From: Caulobacter sp. RHG1
GTDB lineage: Bacteria > Pseudomonadota > Alphaproteobacteria > Caulobacterales > Caulobacteraceae
NCBI RefSeq assembly: GCF_013181195.1
Contig: NZ_SMZP01000003.1
Span: forward strand, 558,001-622,000
Length of the DNA: 64,000 nt
Direction: 5' to 3'
A model generated the notes under the pieces. That model was not told the DNA's origin. It saw only the letters and a list, made by a program, of their open reading frames with translations, and searched no databases. The position numbers and the translations under genes are program-made. This document shows positions 39,782 through 48,231 of this stretch, piece after piece. Every line of letters starts with the position of its first letter. The first letter of the stretch is position 1.

Positions 39782-40047
39782 GCGACTTTCCTCGTCTTCG
39801 CCCAGGGGTTTCCATTGGGAGAAAAATTGCTCTGGTCGGCCTCTTACGGACTCTTCGAGGCAAGAAAAATGTGTTGGTCAAATATGTAGACTTATATATC
39901 CGCGTCTTGGGTGGGGTCTTTGAGATCGACTCGCAGCTAAGGCAAAAAGTGGTCCACTTTGTGGATTAACGACGTATTTACCGTAGAAGGCGCACGCCGG
40001 GGCCAACGTCTGAATGGCAAGCGTCGAAAACGCAGGTGGGGATTTCC
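39782..40047. other. Divergent promoter region between gltD and uppP
   Basis: These 266 bases are markedly A+T-rich around 39865-39900 (ATATGTAGACTTATATATCC), as expected for a promoter or regulator region. It serves gltDB leftward and uppP rightward. No exact sigma-54 (GG-N10-GC) element or other named box was found. Confidence 0.45.
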
Positions 40048-40848
40048 ATGCCGGATTGGCTGATCGCACTCGTACTGGGCCTGATCGAGGGCCTGACCGA
40101 ATTCATCCCGGTCTCGTCGACCGGCCACCTGTTGCTGGCGGGGCATTTCATGGGCTTCCACAGCCCGGGCAACACTTTCCAGGTGCTGATCCAGCTGGGC
40201 GCGATCCTGGCGATCACCAGCGTCTATTTCGGCCGCCTGTGGGGTCTTCTGACCACCCTGCCGACCGATCCGGGCTCGCGTCGGTTCGTGATCGGCATCC
40301 TGCTGGCCTTCCTGCCGGCGGTGTTCATCGGGGTTCTGGCCCACGACTTCATCAAGACCGTGCTCTATGAGAGCCCGACCCTGGTCTGCACCACCCTGAT
40401 CGTCGGCGGCTTCATCCTGCTGGGCCTGGACCGCATGAAGTTCGAGCCGCGCTATACCGATGTGTCGCAGTACCCGCTGAAGACGGCCTTCATCATCGGC
40501 GTCTTCCAGTGCCTGGCCCTGGTGCCGGGCGTCTCACGCTCTGGCGCGACGATCGCCGGGGCGCTGCTGCTGAAGTGCGATAAGCGCTCGGCCGCCGAGT
40601 TCAGCTTCTTCCTGGCCATGCCGACCATGGCCGGCGCCTTCGCCTACGACCTCTACAAGAACATCGACCTGCTCAGCGCCAAGGACATCAACCTGATCGC
40701 CATCGGCTTCGTCGCTGCGCTGATCTCGGGCGTGTTCGTGGTGAAATCGCTGCTGAACTTCATCACCCGCCACGGCTTCGCGCCGTTCGCCTATTGGCGG
40801 ATCGCGGTGGGCGTGGTGGGCCTCGCGGCGCTGTACATCCCGCGATAG
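40048..40848 (+). CDS. uppP: Undecaprenyl-diphosphatase (BacA type)
   Basis: This 266-residue membrane enzyme recycles undecaprenyl pyrophosphate to undecaprenyl phosphate, the carrier lipid for peptidoglycan and polysaccharides. The two signatures are complete: [16 protein letters not shown] near residues 15-30 and [10 protein letters not shown] in the middle of the chain, with about eight hydrophobic segments. The ATG at 40048 is preferred over a GTG at 40036 because GGTGGGGA stands just before it and the family begins MPDWL-like. It is a single gene followed by a palindromic repeat with an internal terminator-like hairpin. Confidence 0.95.
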   Translation: MPDWLIALVLGLIEGLTEFIPVSSTGHLLLAGHFMGFHSPGNTFQVLIQLGAILAITSVYFGRLWGLLTTLPTDPGSRRFVIGILLAFLPAVFIGVLAHDFIKTVLYESPTLVCTTLIVGGFILLGLDRMKFEPRYTDVSQYPLKTAFIIGVFQCLALVPGVSRSGATIAGALLLKCDKRSAAEFSFFLAMPTMAGAFAYDLYKNIDLLSAKDINLIAIGFVAALISGVFVVKSLLNFITRHGFAPFAYWRIAVGVVGLAALYIPR

Positions 40849-40873
40849 TCGGCAGCCATTCCAAAGTCCGATC

Positions 40874-40988
40874 TTCCCGGCGAAGGCCGGGATCCAGATC
40901 GTATGGCTGTGAAATTCGCGCAAAGACGCCCGCGATCCTATCCGGACCGCGGGCGCTCTTGCATCTGGGTCCCGGCTTTCGCCGGGAA
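40874..40988. repeat. Nested palindromic intergenic repeat (REP-like)
   Basis: A 26-base arm at 40874-40899 (TTCCCGGCGAAGGCCGGGAT...) matches the reverse complement of 40963-40988 at 24 of 26 positions. A second hairpin, 40927-40955, sits between the arms. The CCCGGCNTTCGCCGGGA core is a common alphaproteobacterial dispersed repeat. It fills the gap between two convergent genes. Confidence 0.8.
40927..40955. terminator. GC-rich hairpin inside the palindromic repeat, candidate bidirectional terminator
   Basis: CGCCCGCG (40927-40934) pairs exactly with CGCGGGCG (40948-40955). It lies between the stops of uppP and the convergent NDUFA9-like gene. Flanking T runs are weak (CTCTT), so its strength is uncertain. 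Confidence 0.45.
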
Positions 40989-40999
40989 AGCGGTTCTGG

Positions 41000-41962
41000 C
41001 TAGAACGCGCCCGCCGGGGTCTCGGCGTACTGGCCGCCCTTGCGGTAGCGGTAGAGGTAGGACGGAACCACGGCCTCGACGGCGGTGGGCGCGACGCCCA
41101 GCTCGCCCAGACCCGGCAGGCCGGCCTCGGCGACATTGTCGGCCTTCAGCATCTCGACCTGGTCGGTGGTCAGGGGCGGGGCCCACGGGATCAGCGAGGC
41201 CTGCAGGTCGCCCAGCGCGCCGATCAGGCCGGCGATCTGGAACGGCAGCGGGGCCAGCGGGCGGTTGCGGCCGGTCTCGGTCAGCACGAACTGCATGATC
41301 TCGCGCATCGTGAAGACGGCCGGGCCGCCCAGCTCGTAGGTTTGGCCGACAGCGCCCGCGCTGACGATCTTGCCGATCGCCGCGGCGACGTCGCCGACGA
41401 ACACCGGCTGGACGCGGCTGTCGCCGCCGACTACCGGCATGATCGGCGACAGGGCGGCGATCTGAGCGAACTTGTTGAAGAACTTGTCGTCGACGCCGAA
41501 CACCAGCGACGGGCGCACGATGGTCGCGTCCGGGAAGGCGGCGCGCACGGCCTGTTCGCCTTCGGCCTTGGTCCGGAAGTATTTCGACCCGGAGTCGGCG
41601 TTGGCGCCCAGGGCGCTGACGTGGACCAGCTGCTTGACGCCGGCTCGGGCGGCGGCCTGCGCCACGTTCTGGGCGGCCATGACGTGGACCGACTGGAACT
41701 TCTGGCGGCCGCTCTCCCAGAGCACGCCCACCAGGTTCACGCAGGCCTCGGCGCCGTCCAGCGCGCGGGCCACGGAGGCCGGGTTGCGGACATTGGCCTG
41801 GAAGACCTCGATCTGGCCGACATCGCCCAGCATGCGCATGCGATAGGCCAGGTTCGGCTGGCGCACGGCGACCCGCACGCGATGGCCCGCCTTGGCGAGG
41901 GCGCGCACGACCTGGCTGCCCACAAAACCGGTGCCGCCGAACACCGTGACAAGACCCTGCAT
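41000..41962 (-). CDS. NDUFA9-like NAD(P)-binding protein (complex I assembly/accessory type)
   Basis: This 320-residue extended/atypical SDR starts MQGLVTVFGGTGFVGSQVV with a TGGTGFVG-type dinucleotide loop near residues 8-16. ANVRNPASVARALDGAEACVNLVG, HVSALGANADSGSKYFRTKAEGE and IVRPSLVFG follow. This is the pattern of bacterial relatives of the mitochondrial complex I subunit NDUFA9 and of NAD-dependent epimerase/NmrA proteins. The ATG at 41962 is chosen because GAGGA lies six bases upstream; the ATG at 41968 would abut that site. It probably binds NADPH structurally; a catalytic reaction is not evident. Confidence 0.82.
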   Translation of the reverse strand: MQGLVTVFGGTGFVGSQVVRALAKAGHRVRVAVRQPNLAYRMRMLGDVGQIEVFQANVRNPASVARALDGAEACVNLVGVLWESGRQKFQSVHVMAAQNVAQAAARAGVKQLVHVSALGANADSGSKYFRTKAEGEQAVRAAFPDATIVRPSLVFGVDDKFFNKFAQIAALSPIMPVVGGDSRVQPVFVGDVAAAIGKIVSAGAVGQTYELGGPAVFTMREIMQFVLTETGRNRPLAPLPFQIAGLIGALGDLQASLIPWAPPLTTDQVEMLKADNVAEAGLPGLGELGVAPTAVEAVVPSYLYRYRKGGQYAETPAGAF

Positions 41963-42049
41963 CTTCATTCCTCGTCGCAAGACATAGAGGGGGAATTAGA
42001 CGACTGGGGCGTTGTCCGCAACGAAATCACGATTTGTCGTTTTTGCCTG

Positions 42050-42078
42050 TTGACGCGGCCAGAAGCTGCCCCTAAACG
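42050..42078 (+). promoter_or_regulatory. Housekeeping promoter of tRNA-Leu
   Basis: TTGACG (42050-42055), a 17-base spacer and TAAACG (42073-42078) form a sigma-70-like promoter. The -10 element ends 37 bases before the tRNA 5' end, a usual distance for a short processed leader. Confidence 0.6.
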
Positions 42079-42115
42079 TCCCGGCCTCGCAGCGACCTAC
42101 CCGGTTGCGCAGCGG

Positions 42116-42200
<85 letters not shown>

Positions 42201-42202
<2 letters not shown>

Positions 42203-42236
42203 CCCCTATTTGCTTCGATTGTGAAGCGAAGGGGTG
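42201..42236 (+). terminator. Hairpin directly after tRNA-Leu
   Basis: CACCCCT (42201-42207) pairs with AGGGGTG (42230-42236), and inside it GCTTC (42212-42216) pairs with GAAGC (42223-42227). It begins within the CCA end. No T run follows, so it may act in 3' processing or weak termination. Confidence 0.4.
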
Positions 42237-42355
42237 GCGCCAACTTCCTCAAAAGTTAGATATCCCGTTCATCGCGAGTATATGTATCGCGCGCCTATAA
42301 CGGGCGTGTGGTTCGGTGCGTTCTACACGCGACCTTCGCCGGAGATGTCTGAGAC

Positions 42356-42973
42356 TTGGCCAATTTCGTTCACGAGGGCGACCTGCCCGACGGCGTGTTC
42401 GCGGGTGCGAGCACCATTGCGATCGATTCCGAGACCATGGGCCTGCGCCTGGGCCGCGACCCGCTGTGCGTCGTGCAACTGTCGTCGGGCGACGGCAACG
42501 CCCACGTCGTGCGCCTGGACCGCTCGACCTACGACTGCCCGAACCTGAAGGCTCTGCTGACCGATCCGGCCGTCCTGAAGCTTTTTCACTTCGGACGCTT
42601 TGATATCGCCATGTTCGAGCTCCATCTGGGTGTCGTGACCGCACCCGTCTACTGCACCAAGATCGCCTCGAAGCTGGCGCGCACCTACACCGACCGCCAC
42701 GGCCTGAAGGACGTGTCGCGCGAGCTGCTGGGCGTGGAGTTGTCGAAGGTGCAGCAGTCGTCGGACTGGGGCGCGCCCACGCTGAGCGCCGACCAAGTGG
42801 CCTATGCCGCCTCGGACGTGTTGCACCTGCATGCGCTGCGCGACCGCCTGAACCTCATGCTGCAACGCGAGGGCCGCATGGCCCTGGCCGACGCCGCCTT
42901 CGCCTATCTCCCCCACCGCGCCTCGCTGGATCTGGCCGGGTGGGAGGACGTCGACATCTTCGCCCATAGCTAG
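42356..42973 (+). CDS. rnd: Ribonuclease D-like 3'-5' exonuclease (catalytic domain only)
   Basis: This 205-residue DEDDy exonuclease has the acidic motifs IDSETMGL (Exo I), FHFGRFDIAMFE (Exo II) and YAASDVLHL (Exo III, with the Tyr three residues before the Asp). The HRDC domains of E. coli RNase D are absent, as in other short alphaproteobacterial forms. The TTG at 42356 is the best available start, with GGAG about 11 bases upstream. It follows the tRNA-Leu gene, fitting a role in trimming tRNA 3' ends, and precedes the lptC-lptA-lptB genes on the same strand. Confidence 0.88.
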   Translation: MANFVHEGDLPDGVFAGASTIAIDSETMGLRLGRDPLCVVQLSSGDGNAHVVRLDRSTYDCPNLKALLTDPAVLKLFHFGRFDIAMFELHLGVVTAPVYCTKIASKLARTYTDRHGLKDVSRELLGVELSKVQQSSDWGAPTLSADQVAYAASDVLHLHALRDRLNLMLQREGRMALADAAFAYLPHRASLDLAGWEDVDIFAHS

Positions 42974-42988
42974 AGGTCGACACAGACG

Positions 42989-43609
42989 ATGCACCCTGCC
43001 GCGGCCATGACCGGACGAGCGATGAGCGCCGACCTCGCGCGCTGGCGCCGCCGCTCGCGCCGGGTGCTGGCTGCGCGCATCGTCCTGCCCGCCGCGATCG
43101 CAGGGCTGCTGCTGGTGGTCATCGTCCAGGTCGGCTGGCGCACCTACATGGCCGCTACCCACCCGCCTGCCGAGGCCAAGACCGAGATCCGCCTGATCAC
43201 GCCGCGCTTCTACGGTCAGTCGACCGACGGCCGGAGCTTCATGATCACGGCCCGTTCGGCGATCCGCGACGACAACGATCTGCGCCGGATCATTCTCGAT
43301 GAGCCGGCCCTGACCCTGGACCTGGGCTCGCCGACCCCGACGCGGATGACGGCCAAGAACGGCGTCTATCGTCAGGACGACTTCAGTCTGAACCTGAAGA
43401 ACGACGTCCGGCTGGACGATGGCGCCGGTTACCGGTTCGCGTCCGAGCAGTCGCTGGTCGACACGCGGACCGGCGATGTCACGGGCGACACGGTGATGAG
43501 CGGCGAAGGCCCCACGGGGCAGGTGCAATCCAGCGCCTACTCCGTATATGACAAGGGCGATCGCATCGTTTTCCGCGGCGGGGTTCGCGCGCGCCTCGAA
43601 CGGCAGTAA
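42989..43609 (+). CDS. lptC: LPS export protein LptC
   Basis: This 206-residue bitopic protein has one N-terminal membrane anchor (about 30-49) and a periplasmic beta-jellyroll (ITPRFYGQSTDGRSFMITA, then EPALTLDLGS and MTAKNGVYRQDDFSLNL). This is the LptC pattern that links the LptBFG transporter to the LptA bridge. The ATG at 42989 has AGAGG about 12 bases upstream; a later ATG (43007) is possible. It sits just before lptA and lptB, the conserved order. It is longer at the N-terminus than E. coli LptC. Confidence 0.88.
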   Translation: MHPAAAMTGRAMSADLARWRRRSRRVLAARIVLPAAIAGLLLVVIVQVGWRTYMAATHPPAEAKTEIRLITPRFYGQSTDGRSFMITARSAIRDDNDLRRIILDEPALTLDLGSPTPTRMTAKNGVYRQDDFSLNLKNDVRLDDGAGYRFASEQSLVDTRTGDVTGDTVMSGEGPTGQVQSSAYSVYDKGDRIVFRGGVRARLERQ

Positions 43610-43620
43610 AGAACAGTTGA

Positions 43621-44229
43621 ATGGCGCAGGTTCGTATCGAAAGCGGACTGCGACGGATGAGGAACATGGTTCTGATGAAGCGATGGACGGCGGCGGCGAC
43701 GACCGCGTTGATCCTGGCTGCGATGGCCGCGGGTGCGGCTCACGCTCGACAAAGCGCCTCGAGCGCGCCGATCGACGTGGCCGCCAACAACCAGGAAACG
43801 ATCAACAGCAAGTGCATCACGATCTTCAGCGGCAACGTTGAGATCCTGCAGAACCGCTCGCGCATGCGCGCCGACAAGGTCACGGTCTACAGCGCCAAGC
43901 GGCCGGGGGCCGAAAGCGGCTGCGGCAACGCCCAGCGCATGGAAGCCGAGGGCAGCGTCTATATCGTCAGCGAGAACCAGCAGGCGCGCGGTGACCGCGC
44001 CGTCTACACCTTCGACAACAGCATCGCGATCGTGACCGGCGACGTGGTGCTGGTGAAGGGCAAGGACGTGGCCCGCGGCGACCGCCTGACGGTCAACACC
44101 AAGACCAACGACGCCAAGCTGGAATCCACGGCCAAGGGTCGTGGCACGCCGCGTCGGGTCCGTGCTGTGTTCTACCAGAACGAAGACAAGACGGCCGCCG
44201 CCCCGGCCCCGGCCGAACAGCGCCCGTAA
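43621..44229 (+). CDS. lptA: LPS transport periplasmic protein LptA
   Basis: This is an OstA/LptA-family beta-jellyroll protein of up to 202 residues. A signal peptide runs from about MKRWTAAATTALILA to AAHA, and the mature part starts with APIDVAANNQ. The repeats IFSGNVEILQNRSRMRADKVTVYSA and VTGDVVLVKGKDVARGDRL are typical. The true start may be one of the later ATGs (43657, 43666 or 43675), because the first leaves an unusually long n-region. It forms the periplasmic bridge between LptC and the outer-membrane LptD. It lies 11 bases after lptC. Confidence 0.9.
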   Translation: MAQVRIESGLRRMRNMVLMKRWTAAATTALILAAMAAGAAHARQSASSAPIDVAANNQETINSKCITIFSGNVEILQNRSRMRADKVTVYSAKRPGAESGCGNAQRMEAEGSVYIVSENQQARGDRAVYTFDNSIAIVTGDVVLVKGKDVARGDRLTVNTKTNDAKLESTAKGRGTPRRVRAVFYQNEDKTAAAPAPAEQRP

Positions 44230-44261
44230 GAAGCGTCCACGAGAAGATTAGGCGACCGTCC

Positions 44262-45020
44262 ATGACCCTGACCTCCAACGACATGGACGGCCTGTTCGTC
44301 GATTCCGTCGGCAAGTCGTTCGGCGACCGCCCGGTCGTCAAGAACGTCTCCCTGCGCCTCAAGCGCGGCGAGGTCGCGGGCCTGCTAGGTCCCAACGGCG
44401 CCGGCAAGACCACCTGCTTCTACATGGTCACCGGCCTGATCGCCGCCGACTACGGCGCGATCTATCTGGACGGCGAGAACATCACCGCCCAGCCGATGTT
44501 CCAGCGCGCCCGCCTCGGGGTCGGCTACCTGCCGCAGGAAGCCTCGATCTTCCGCGGCATGACCGTCGAGCAGAACGTCATGGCCGTGGTCGAAATGCGC
44601 CAGAAGGACTCACGCAAGGCGCGCGAGCAGGTCACCAGCATCCTGGAAGAGCTGCGCATCACCCACATCCGCAAGTCGCCGGCCGTCGCCCTGTCGGGCG
44701 GTGAGCGCCGCCGCGTGGAAATCGCCCGCGCCCTGGCCAGCGAGCCATCGTTCATGCTGTTGGACGAACCCTTCGCCGGCATCGATCCCCTGGCCATTGC
44801 CGACATCCGTGAGGTCATCGGCTACCTCAAGGGCCGCGGCATCGGCATTCTGATCACCGACCACAACGTGCGCGAGACGCTGGACATCATCGACCGCGCC
44901 TCGATCATCCACGCCGGCGAGGTCCTCTTCGAAGGCTCGCCGCGCGAGATCGTCGAGAACCCGGAAGTTAAGCGCGTCTATCTGGGCGACAGCTTCAGCG
45001 AGCCTCGGCTGGGCGACTAA
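44262..45020 (+). CDS. lptB: LPS export ABC transporter ATPase LptB
   Basis: This 252-residue ABC ATPase powers LPS extraction from the inner membrane with LptFG. The Walker A motif is GPNGAGKTT, the Q-loop YLPQEASIF, the signature LSGGERRRVEIARAL and Walker B MLLDEPFAGIDP, with ITDHNVRETL supplying the H-loop. All are intact and of LptB type. It follows lptA by 32 bases and precedes rpoN, the order widely conserved in Proteobacteria. Confidence 0.96.
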   Translation: MTLTSNDMDGLFVDSVGKSFGDRPVVKNVSLRLKRGEVAGLLGPNGAGKTTCFYMVTGLIAADYGAIYLDGENITAQPMFQRARLGVGYLPQEASIFRGMTVEQNVMAVVEMRQKDSRKAREQVTSILEELRITHIRKSPAVALSGGERRRVEIARALASEPSFMLLDEPFAGIDPLAIADIREVIGYLKGRGIGILITDHNVRETLDIIDRASIIHAGEVLFEGSPREIVENPEVKRVYLGDSFSEPRLGD

Positions 45021-45224
45021 ATGCGCGCAGGGGTGGGCAAAAGGCGCCTGCGTCATCGCTCCGCACGCTGATCAAGCCCTTGATCTGGCAGGGTTAATGC
45101 GGCTGGCACGATCTTTTCCAGGACGGAACGTCGCACCGGCCCGATATTTGCAAGTCTTCGTCAGGCGTTAACCAAACCGGCCGTTCAATGACGCTCGAAG
45201 TTTTTCGATCGTCAGGAGGGCGCA

Positions 45225-46718
45225 TTGGCGCTCAGCCACCGTCTCGAGATCCGCCAGGGTCAGGGCCTCGTCATCACCCCGCAACTGCAGCAGGCGATCA
45301 AGCTGCTGCAGCTGTCCAACATCGAGCTCGACGCCTTCGTCGATGCGGAGCTGGAGCGCAACCCGCTGCTGCAACGCGACGAGGGCGAGCACGAGCCCGC
45401 GGGGGAGGTCGAAGCCGAACGCGCCGCCAGCAACACCCAGCTCGACGCCGTCGCTGACAGTGCGGCCGGCCGCGAGATGGACGCGCCGCACGAGGACGTC
45501 TCGCCGGGCGAGCGCGCCACCGGCGACGGGGCTGAAGCTGAACACGCCGGCGGTCAGATCGACTGGTCGCGCGCCGGCGGCGGCGGCTCGTTCGAGAGCG
45601 ACGAGGGCTATGAGAGCGCCCTGACCGACATGCCGACCCTGGCGGCCCACCTTCGGGAGCAACTGGTCCAGGCGGCCCTGTCGCCGGCCCGTCACGCCAT
45701 CGCCGAGATCCTGATCGATGCGGTCGACGAGGGCGGCTATCTGCGGCTCGACACCATCGATCTCGCCGCGCGCCTGGGCTGCAAGCTGGAGCTGGTCGAG
45801 GAGACCTTGGCGACCCTGCAGGGCTTCGAGCCGGTCGGCGTCTTCGCCCGCGACGTTCGCGAGTGCCTGGCGCTGCAGCTGAAGGACTTGAACCGCTACG
45901 ACCCGTGCATGGCGGCCCTGCTCGACAATCTCGAGCTCCTGGCCAAGCGCGACATGGCCTCTCTGCGCCGGCTCTGCGGCGTGGACGAGGAAGACCTGCG
46001 CGACATGGTCGCCGAAATCCGCTCGCTGAGCCCGCGTCCCGGTGCGGCCTATCACACCGAGCCGGCCGAGACCCTGGTGCCCGACGTCATGGTTCGCGAA
46101 GGCCTGGGCGGCATGTGGCACGTCGAACTGAACACCGACACCTTGCCGCGGGTGCTGGTCGACCAGCGCTACCACGCCCGGGTCTCCAAGGGCGCCAAGA
46201 GCGACCAGGAGAAGACCTTCGTCGCCGACTGCATGGCCACCGCCAACTGGCTGGTGAAGAGCCTGGACCAGCGCGCCAAGACCATCCTGAAGGTCTCCAG
46301 CGAGATCGTCCGCCAGCAGGACGGCTTCCTGGCCTTCGGCGTCGAGCACCTGCGTCCGCTGAACCTGAAGACCGTGGCCGACGCCATCGGCATGCACGAG
46401 AGCACGGTCAGTCGCGTCACCTCGAACAAGTACATCGCCACTCCTCGGGGCGTGTTCGAGCTGAAATTCTTCTTCACCTCGGCCATCCAGTCGTCGGAAG
46501 GCGGCGAAGCCCACTCGGCCGCCAGCGTCCGTCACAAGATCAAGGGCCTGGTCGATGCGGAGAAGACCGAGAAGGACGTCCACTCCGACGACGCCATCGT
46601 CGACATCTTGAAGGCCGCCGGCGTCGACATTGCTCGCCGCACCGTGGCCAAGTACCGGGAAGCCCTGCGTATTCCCTCGTCGGTCGAACGTCGCCGGGCG
46701 ATGAAGGTCGAGGCTTAA
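45225..46718 (+). CDS. rpoN: RNA polymerase sigma-54 factor
   Basis: This 497-residue sigma-54 factor starts with the Gln/Leu-rich activator-contact region (LEIRQGQGLVITPQLQQAIKLLQLS). An acidic linker (about 50-125), the core-binding domain and the helix-turn-helix (MHESTVSRVTSNKYIATPRG) follow. The C-terminal RpoN box ARRTVAKYRE completes it. The TTG start at 45225 is well supported by AGGAGG five bases upstream. It directs nitrogen, flagellar and stalk genes in Caulobacter and needs an AAA+ activator. A 204-base gap separates it from lptB, so it may have its own promoter. Confidence 0.96.
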   Translation: MALSHRLEIRQGQGLVITPQLQQAIKLLQLSNIELDAFVDAELERNPLLQRDEGEHEPAGEVEAERAASNTQLDAVADSAAGREMDAPHEDVSPGERATGDGAEAEHAGGQIDWSRAGGGGSFESDEGYESALTDMPTLAAHLREQLVQAALSPARHAIAEILIDAVDEGGYLRLDTIDLAARLGCKLELVEETLATLQGFEPVGVFARDVRECLALQLKDLNRYDPCMAALLDNLELLAKRDMASLRRLCGVDEEDLRDMVAEIRSLSPRPGAAYHTEPAETLVPDVMVREGLGGMWHVELNTDTLPRVLVDQRYHARVSKGAKSDQEKTFVADCMATANWLVKSLDQRAKTILKVSSEIVRQQDGFLAFGVEHLRPLNLKTVADAIGMHESTVSRVTSNKYIATPRGVFELKFFFTSAIQSSEGGEAHSAASVRHKIKGLVDAEKTEKDVHSDDAIVDILKAAGVDIARRTVAKYREALRIPSSVERRRAMKVEA

Positions 46719-46824
46719 GGCCTCCGCCCTCTGGGCCTTCCGCGCCAAACCTCGTAACACTCGACCCATGCGCGCTCCGGATCGCCCTTTCGCGCGTTCC
46801 TGACCGGGCGGTGACGAGGATTTG

Positions 46825-47436
46825 ATGAGCGAGAAGAGTCTGGCGGACGTCATCGAGGGCTTCGGCGTCAACGCCAGCCCCACCCTGACCGTCGGCGAGA
46901 TGCTGGAAGCGTTCGAGAGCCGGGCGTTCGGGGCCATGTTGCTGGTCTTCGGCCTGCTCAACACCTTGCCGCTGCCCCCAGGCTCCTCGACGATCCTGTC
47001 GTTACCGATCCTGTTCCTGGCCCCGCAGATCGCGATGGGCGCCGACACGCCCTGGCTGCCGCGTGGGCTGATCGAGAAGCCCCTGAAACGCAACGACCTG
47101 CGCGGCCTTTTCAAGCGCCTGGCCCCGATCGTGCGCAGCATGGAACTGATCACCCGCCCACGTCTCAAGCCGTTATTTTCGCCGCTGGGCGAGCGCGCTA
47201 TCGGCGTCGTGTGCACCCTGCTGGCCCTGGTGCTGGTTCTGCCCATTCCCTTGGGAAATCTTGCGCCCGGCGCGACCGTGGCCGTTCTGGCCCTGGCTCT
47301 GCTGCAGAGAGACGGCTTTCTGGCGCTTCTCGGCTACCTGATGGCGTTGGGCAGCGGCGCTCTGCTGTTCGTCAGCGCGCATGTCGTGGTGATGGCCGTT
47401 CGCAAGTTGATCGGGGTTTTTTCCGGACTTTTTTAA
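46825..47436 (+). CDS. ExoD-family membrane protein
   Basis: This 203-residue protein matches the ExoD family. It has a soluble N-terminus (MSEKSLADVIEGFG), the conserved FGLLNTLPLPPGSSTILSLP segment and LAPQIAMGADTPWLP. Three further hydrophobic stretches follow at about 128-145, 147-165 and 167-195. ExoD affects exopolysaccharide production and alkaline tolerance in rhizobia; its biochemistry is unclear. The ATG at 46825 has GAGGA just upstream and is preferred over the overlapping TTG at 46822. Its insertion between rpoN and hpf departs from the common gene order. Confidence 0.85.
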   Translation: MSEKSLADVIEGFGVNASPTLTVGEMLEAFESRAFGAMLLVFGLLNTLPLPPGSSTILSLPILFLAPQIAMGADTPWLPRGLIEKPLKRNDLRGLFKRLAPIVRSMELITRPRLKPLFSPLGERAIGVVCTLLALVLVLPIPLGNLAPGATVAVLALALLQRDGFLALLGYLMALGSGALLFVSAHVVVMAVRKLIGVFSGLF

Positions 47437-47474
47437 GGGGTTTTCGGACCATTCCCTAAGGGTCACGGCGCCGC

Positions 47475-47506
47475 TTGACACCACCCCCGGACAGGCGCGT
47501 TGTATC
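47475..47506 (+). promoter_or_regulatory. Promoter immediately before hpf
   Basis: TTGACA (47475-47480) is followed by GTTGTATC (47499-47506), a six-of-eight match to the Caulobacter -10 GCTANAWC. The ATG of hpf begins four bases after this element and has no ribosome binding site, so transcription may start at or next to the start codon. Confidence 0.45.
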
Positions 47507-47509
47507 GGT

Positions 47510-48136
47510 ATGCAAGTCCAAGTCTCCGGCAAGCATGTCGACGTTGGTGAGGCTCTGCGAGCGCGAGTCTCCGACGAAATCACCACGAGCATTGGCAAAT
47601 ACTTCGACCGAGGCGGCGCTGCCGAGGTCGTGGTCAGCAAGGAGGGTTACGCCTTCCGAGTGGATTGCTCGGTAAAGCTGGCTTCGGGTCAGCAGCTCAT
47701 CAGCCATGGATCGGGGGGTGACGCCCACGCGGCCTTCGATGCGGCGTTGTCGAAAATCGACACCCGCATTCGCCGCTACAAGCGTCGTCTCAAGAGCCAT
47801 TCGGCGGCGGCGACGGCCAAGCAGGTCGAGAACGCCGCCATGTTCGTCCTTCGCGCCCCTGAGGTCGATGAAGGCGAAGAGCATGACTGGGATGTTGAAA
47901 CCGATCACCCGACGGGCGCGCCCGCGGCTATGGTCATTGCGGAAACCCAGGCCGCTGTGAAGACGATGACTGTTTCCATGGCGGTCATGGAACTGGACTT
48001 GACCGCCTACCCGGCAATCGTGTTTAGGAACGCCGCCCATGGCGGATTGTCCGTGGTGTATCGACGTCCAGACGGCAACATCGGCTGGATCGATCCCGAG
48101 CGCACAAAGTCGCTGAACGGACACGCCGCGAACTAA
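47510..48136 (+). CDS. hpf: Ribosome hibernation promoting factor, long form
   Basis: This 208-residue protein has an N-terminal HPF/RaiA domain (MQVQVSGKHVDVGEALRARV to about residue 100) that binds the 30S subunit. A flexible linker leads to a C-terminal dimerisation domain (TMTVSMAVMELDLTAYPAIVFRN-like, about 148-205). Long-form HPF alone makes 100S ribosome dimers in stationary phase. It lacks a Shine-Dalgarno sequence, and a promoter-like element abuts the ATG, so it may be leaderless. It precedes ptsN as in many rpoN operons. Confidence 0.93.
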   Translation: MQVQVSGKHVDVGEALRARVSDEITTSIGKYFDRGGAAEVVVSKEGYAFRVDCSVKLASGQQLISHGSGGDAHAAFDAALSKIDTRIRRYKRRLKSHSAAATAKQVENAAMFVLRAPEVDEGEEHDWDVETDHPTGAPAAMVIAETQAAVKTMTVSMAVMELDLTAYPAIVFRNAAHGGLSVVYRRPDGNIGWIDPERTKSLNGHAAN

Positions 48137-48231
48137 CTAGACCGCTATGGTCTGGGGCGCCGCCGGCGGGTTCGCCTGGCGGCGCCAAGTGGTCGGCAAG
48201 GGCGGTCGACAAGAGCGAGCGTTGGAAGTCC

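Noticed and set aside
45104..45122. TGGCAC upstream of rpoN as a sigma-54 promoter
   Set aside because: The GC dinucleotide of the -12 element is missing at the required 10-base spacing, so it cannot be called a sigma-54 promoter.
45168..45171. TTAA before rpoN as a CtrA site
   Set aside because: Only one half-site is present; no second TTAA at the seven-base spacing.
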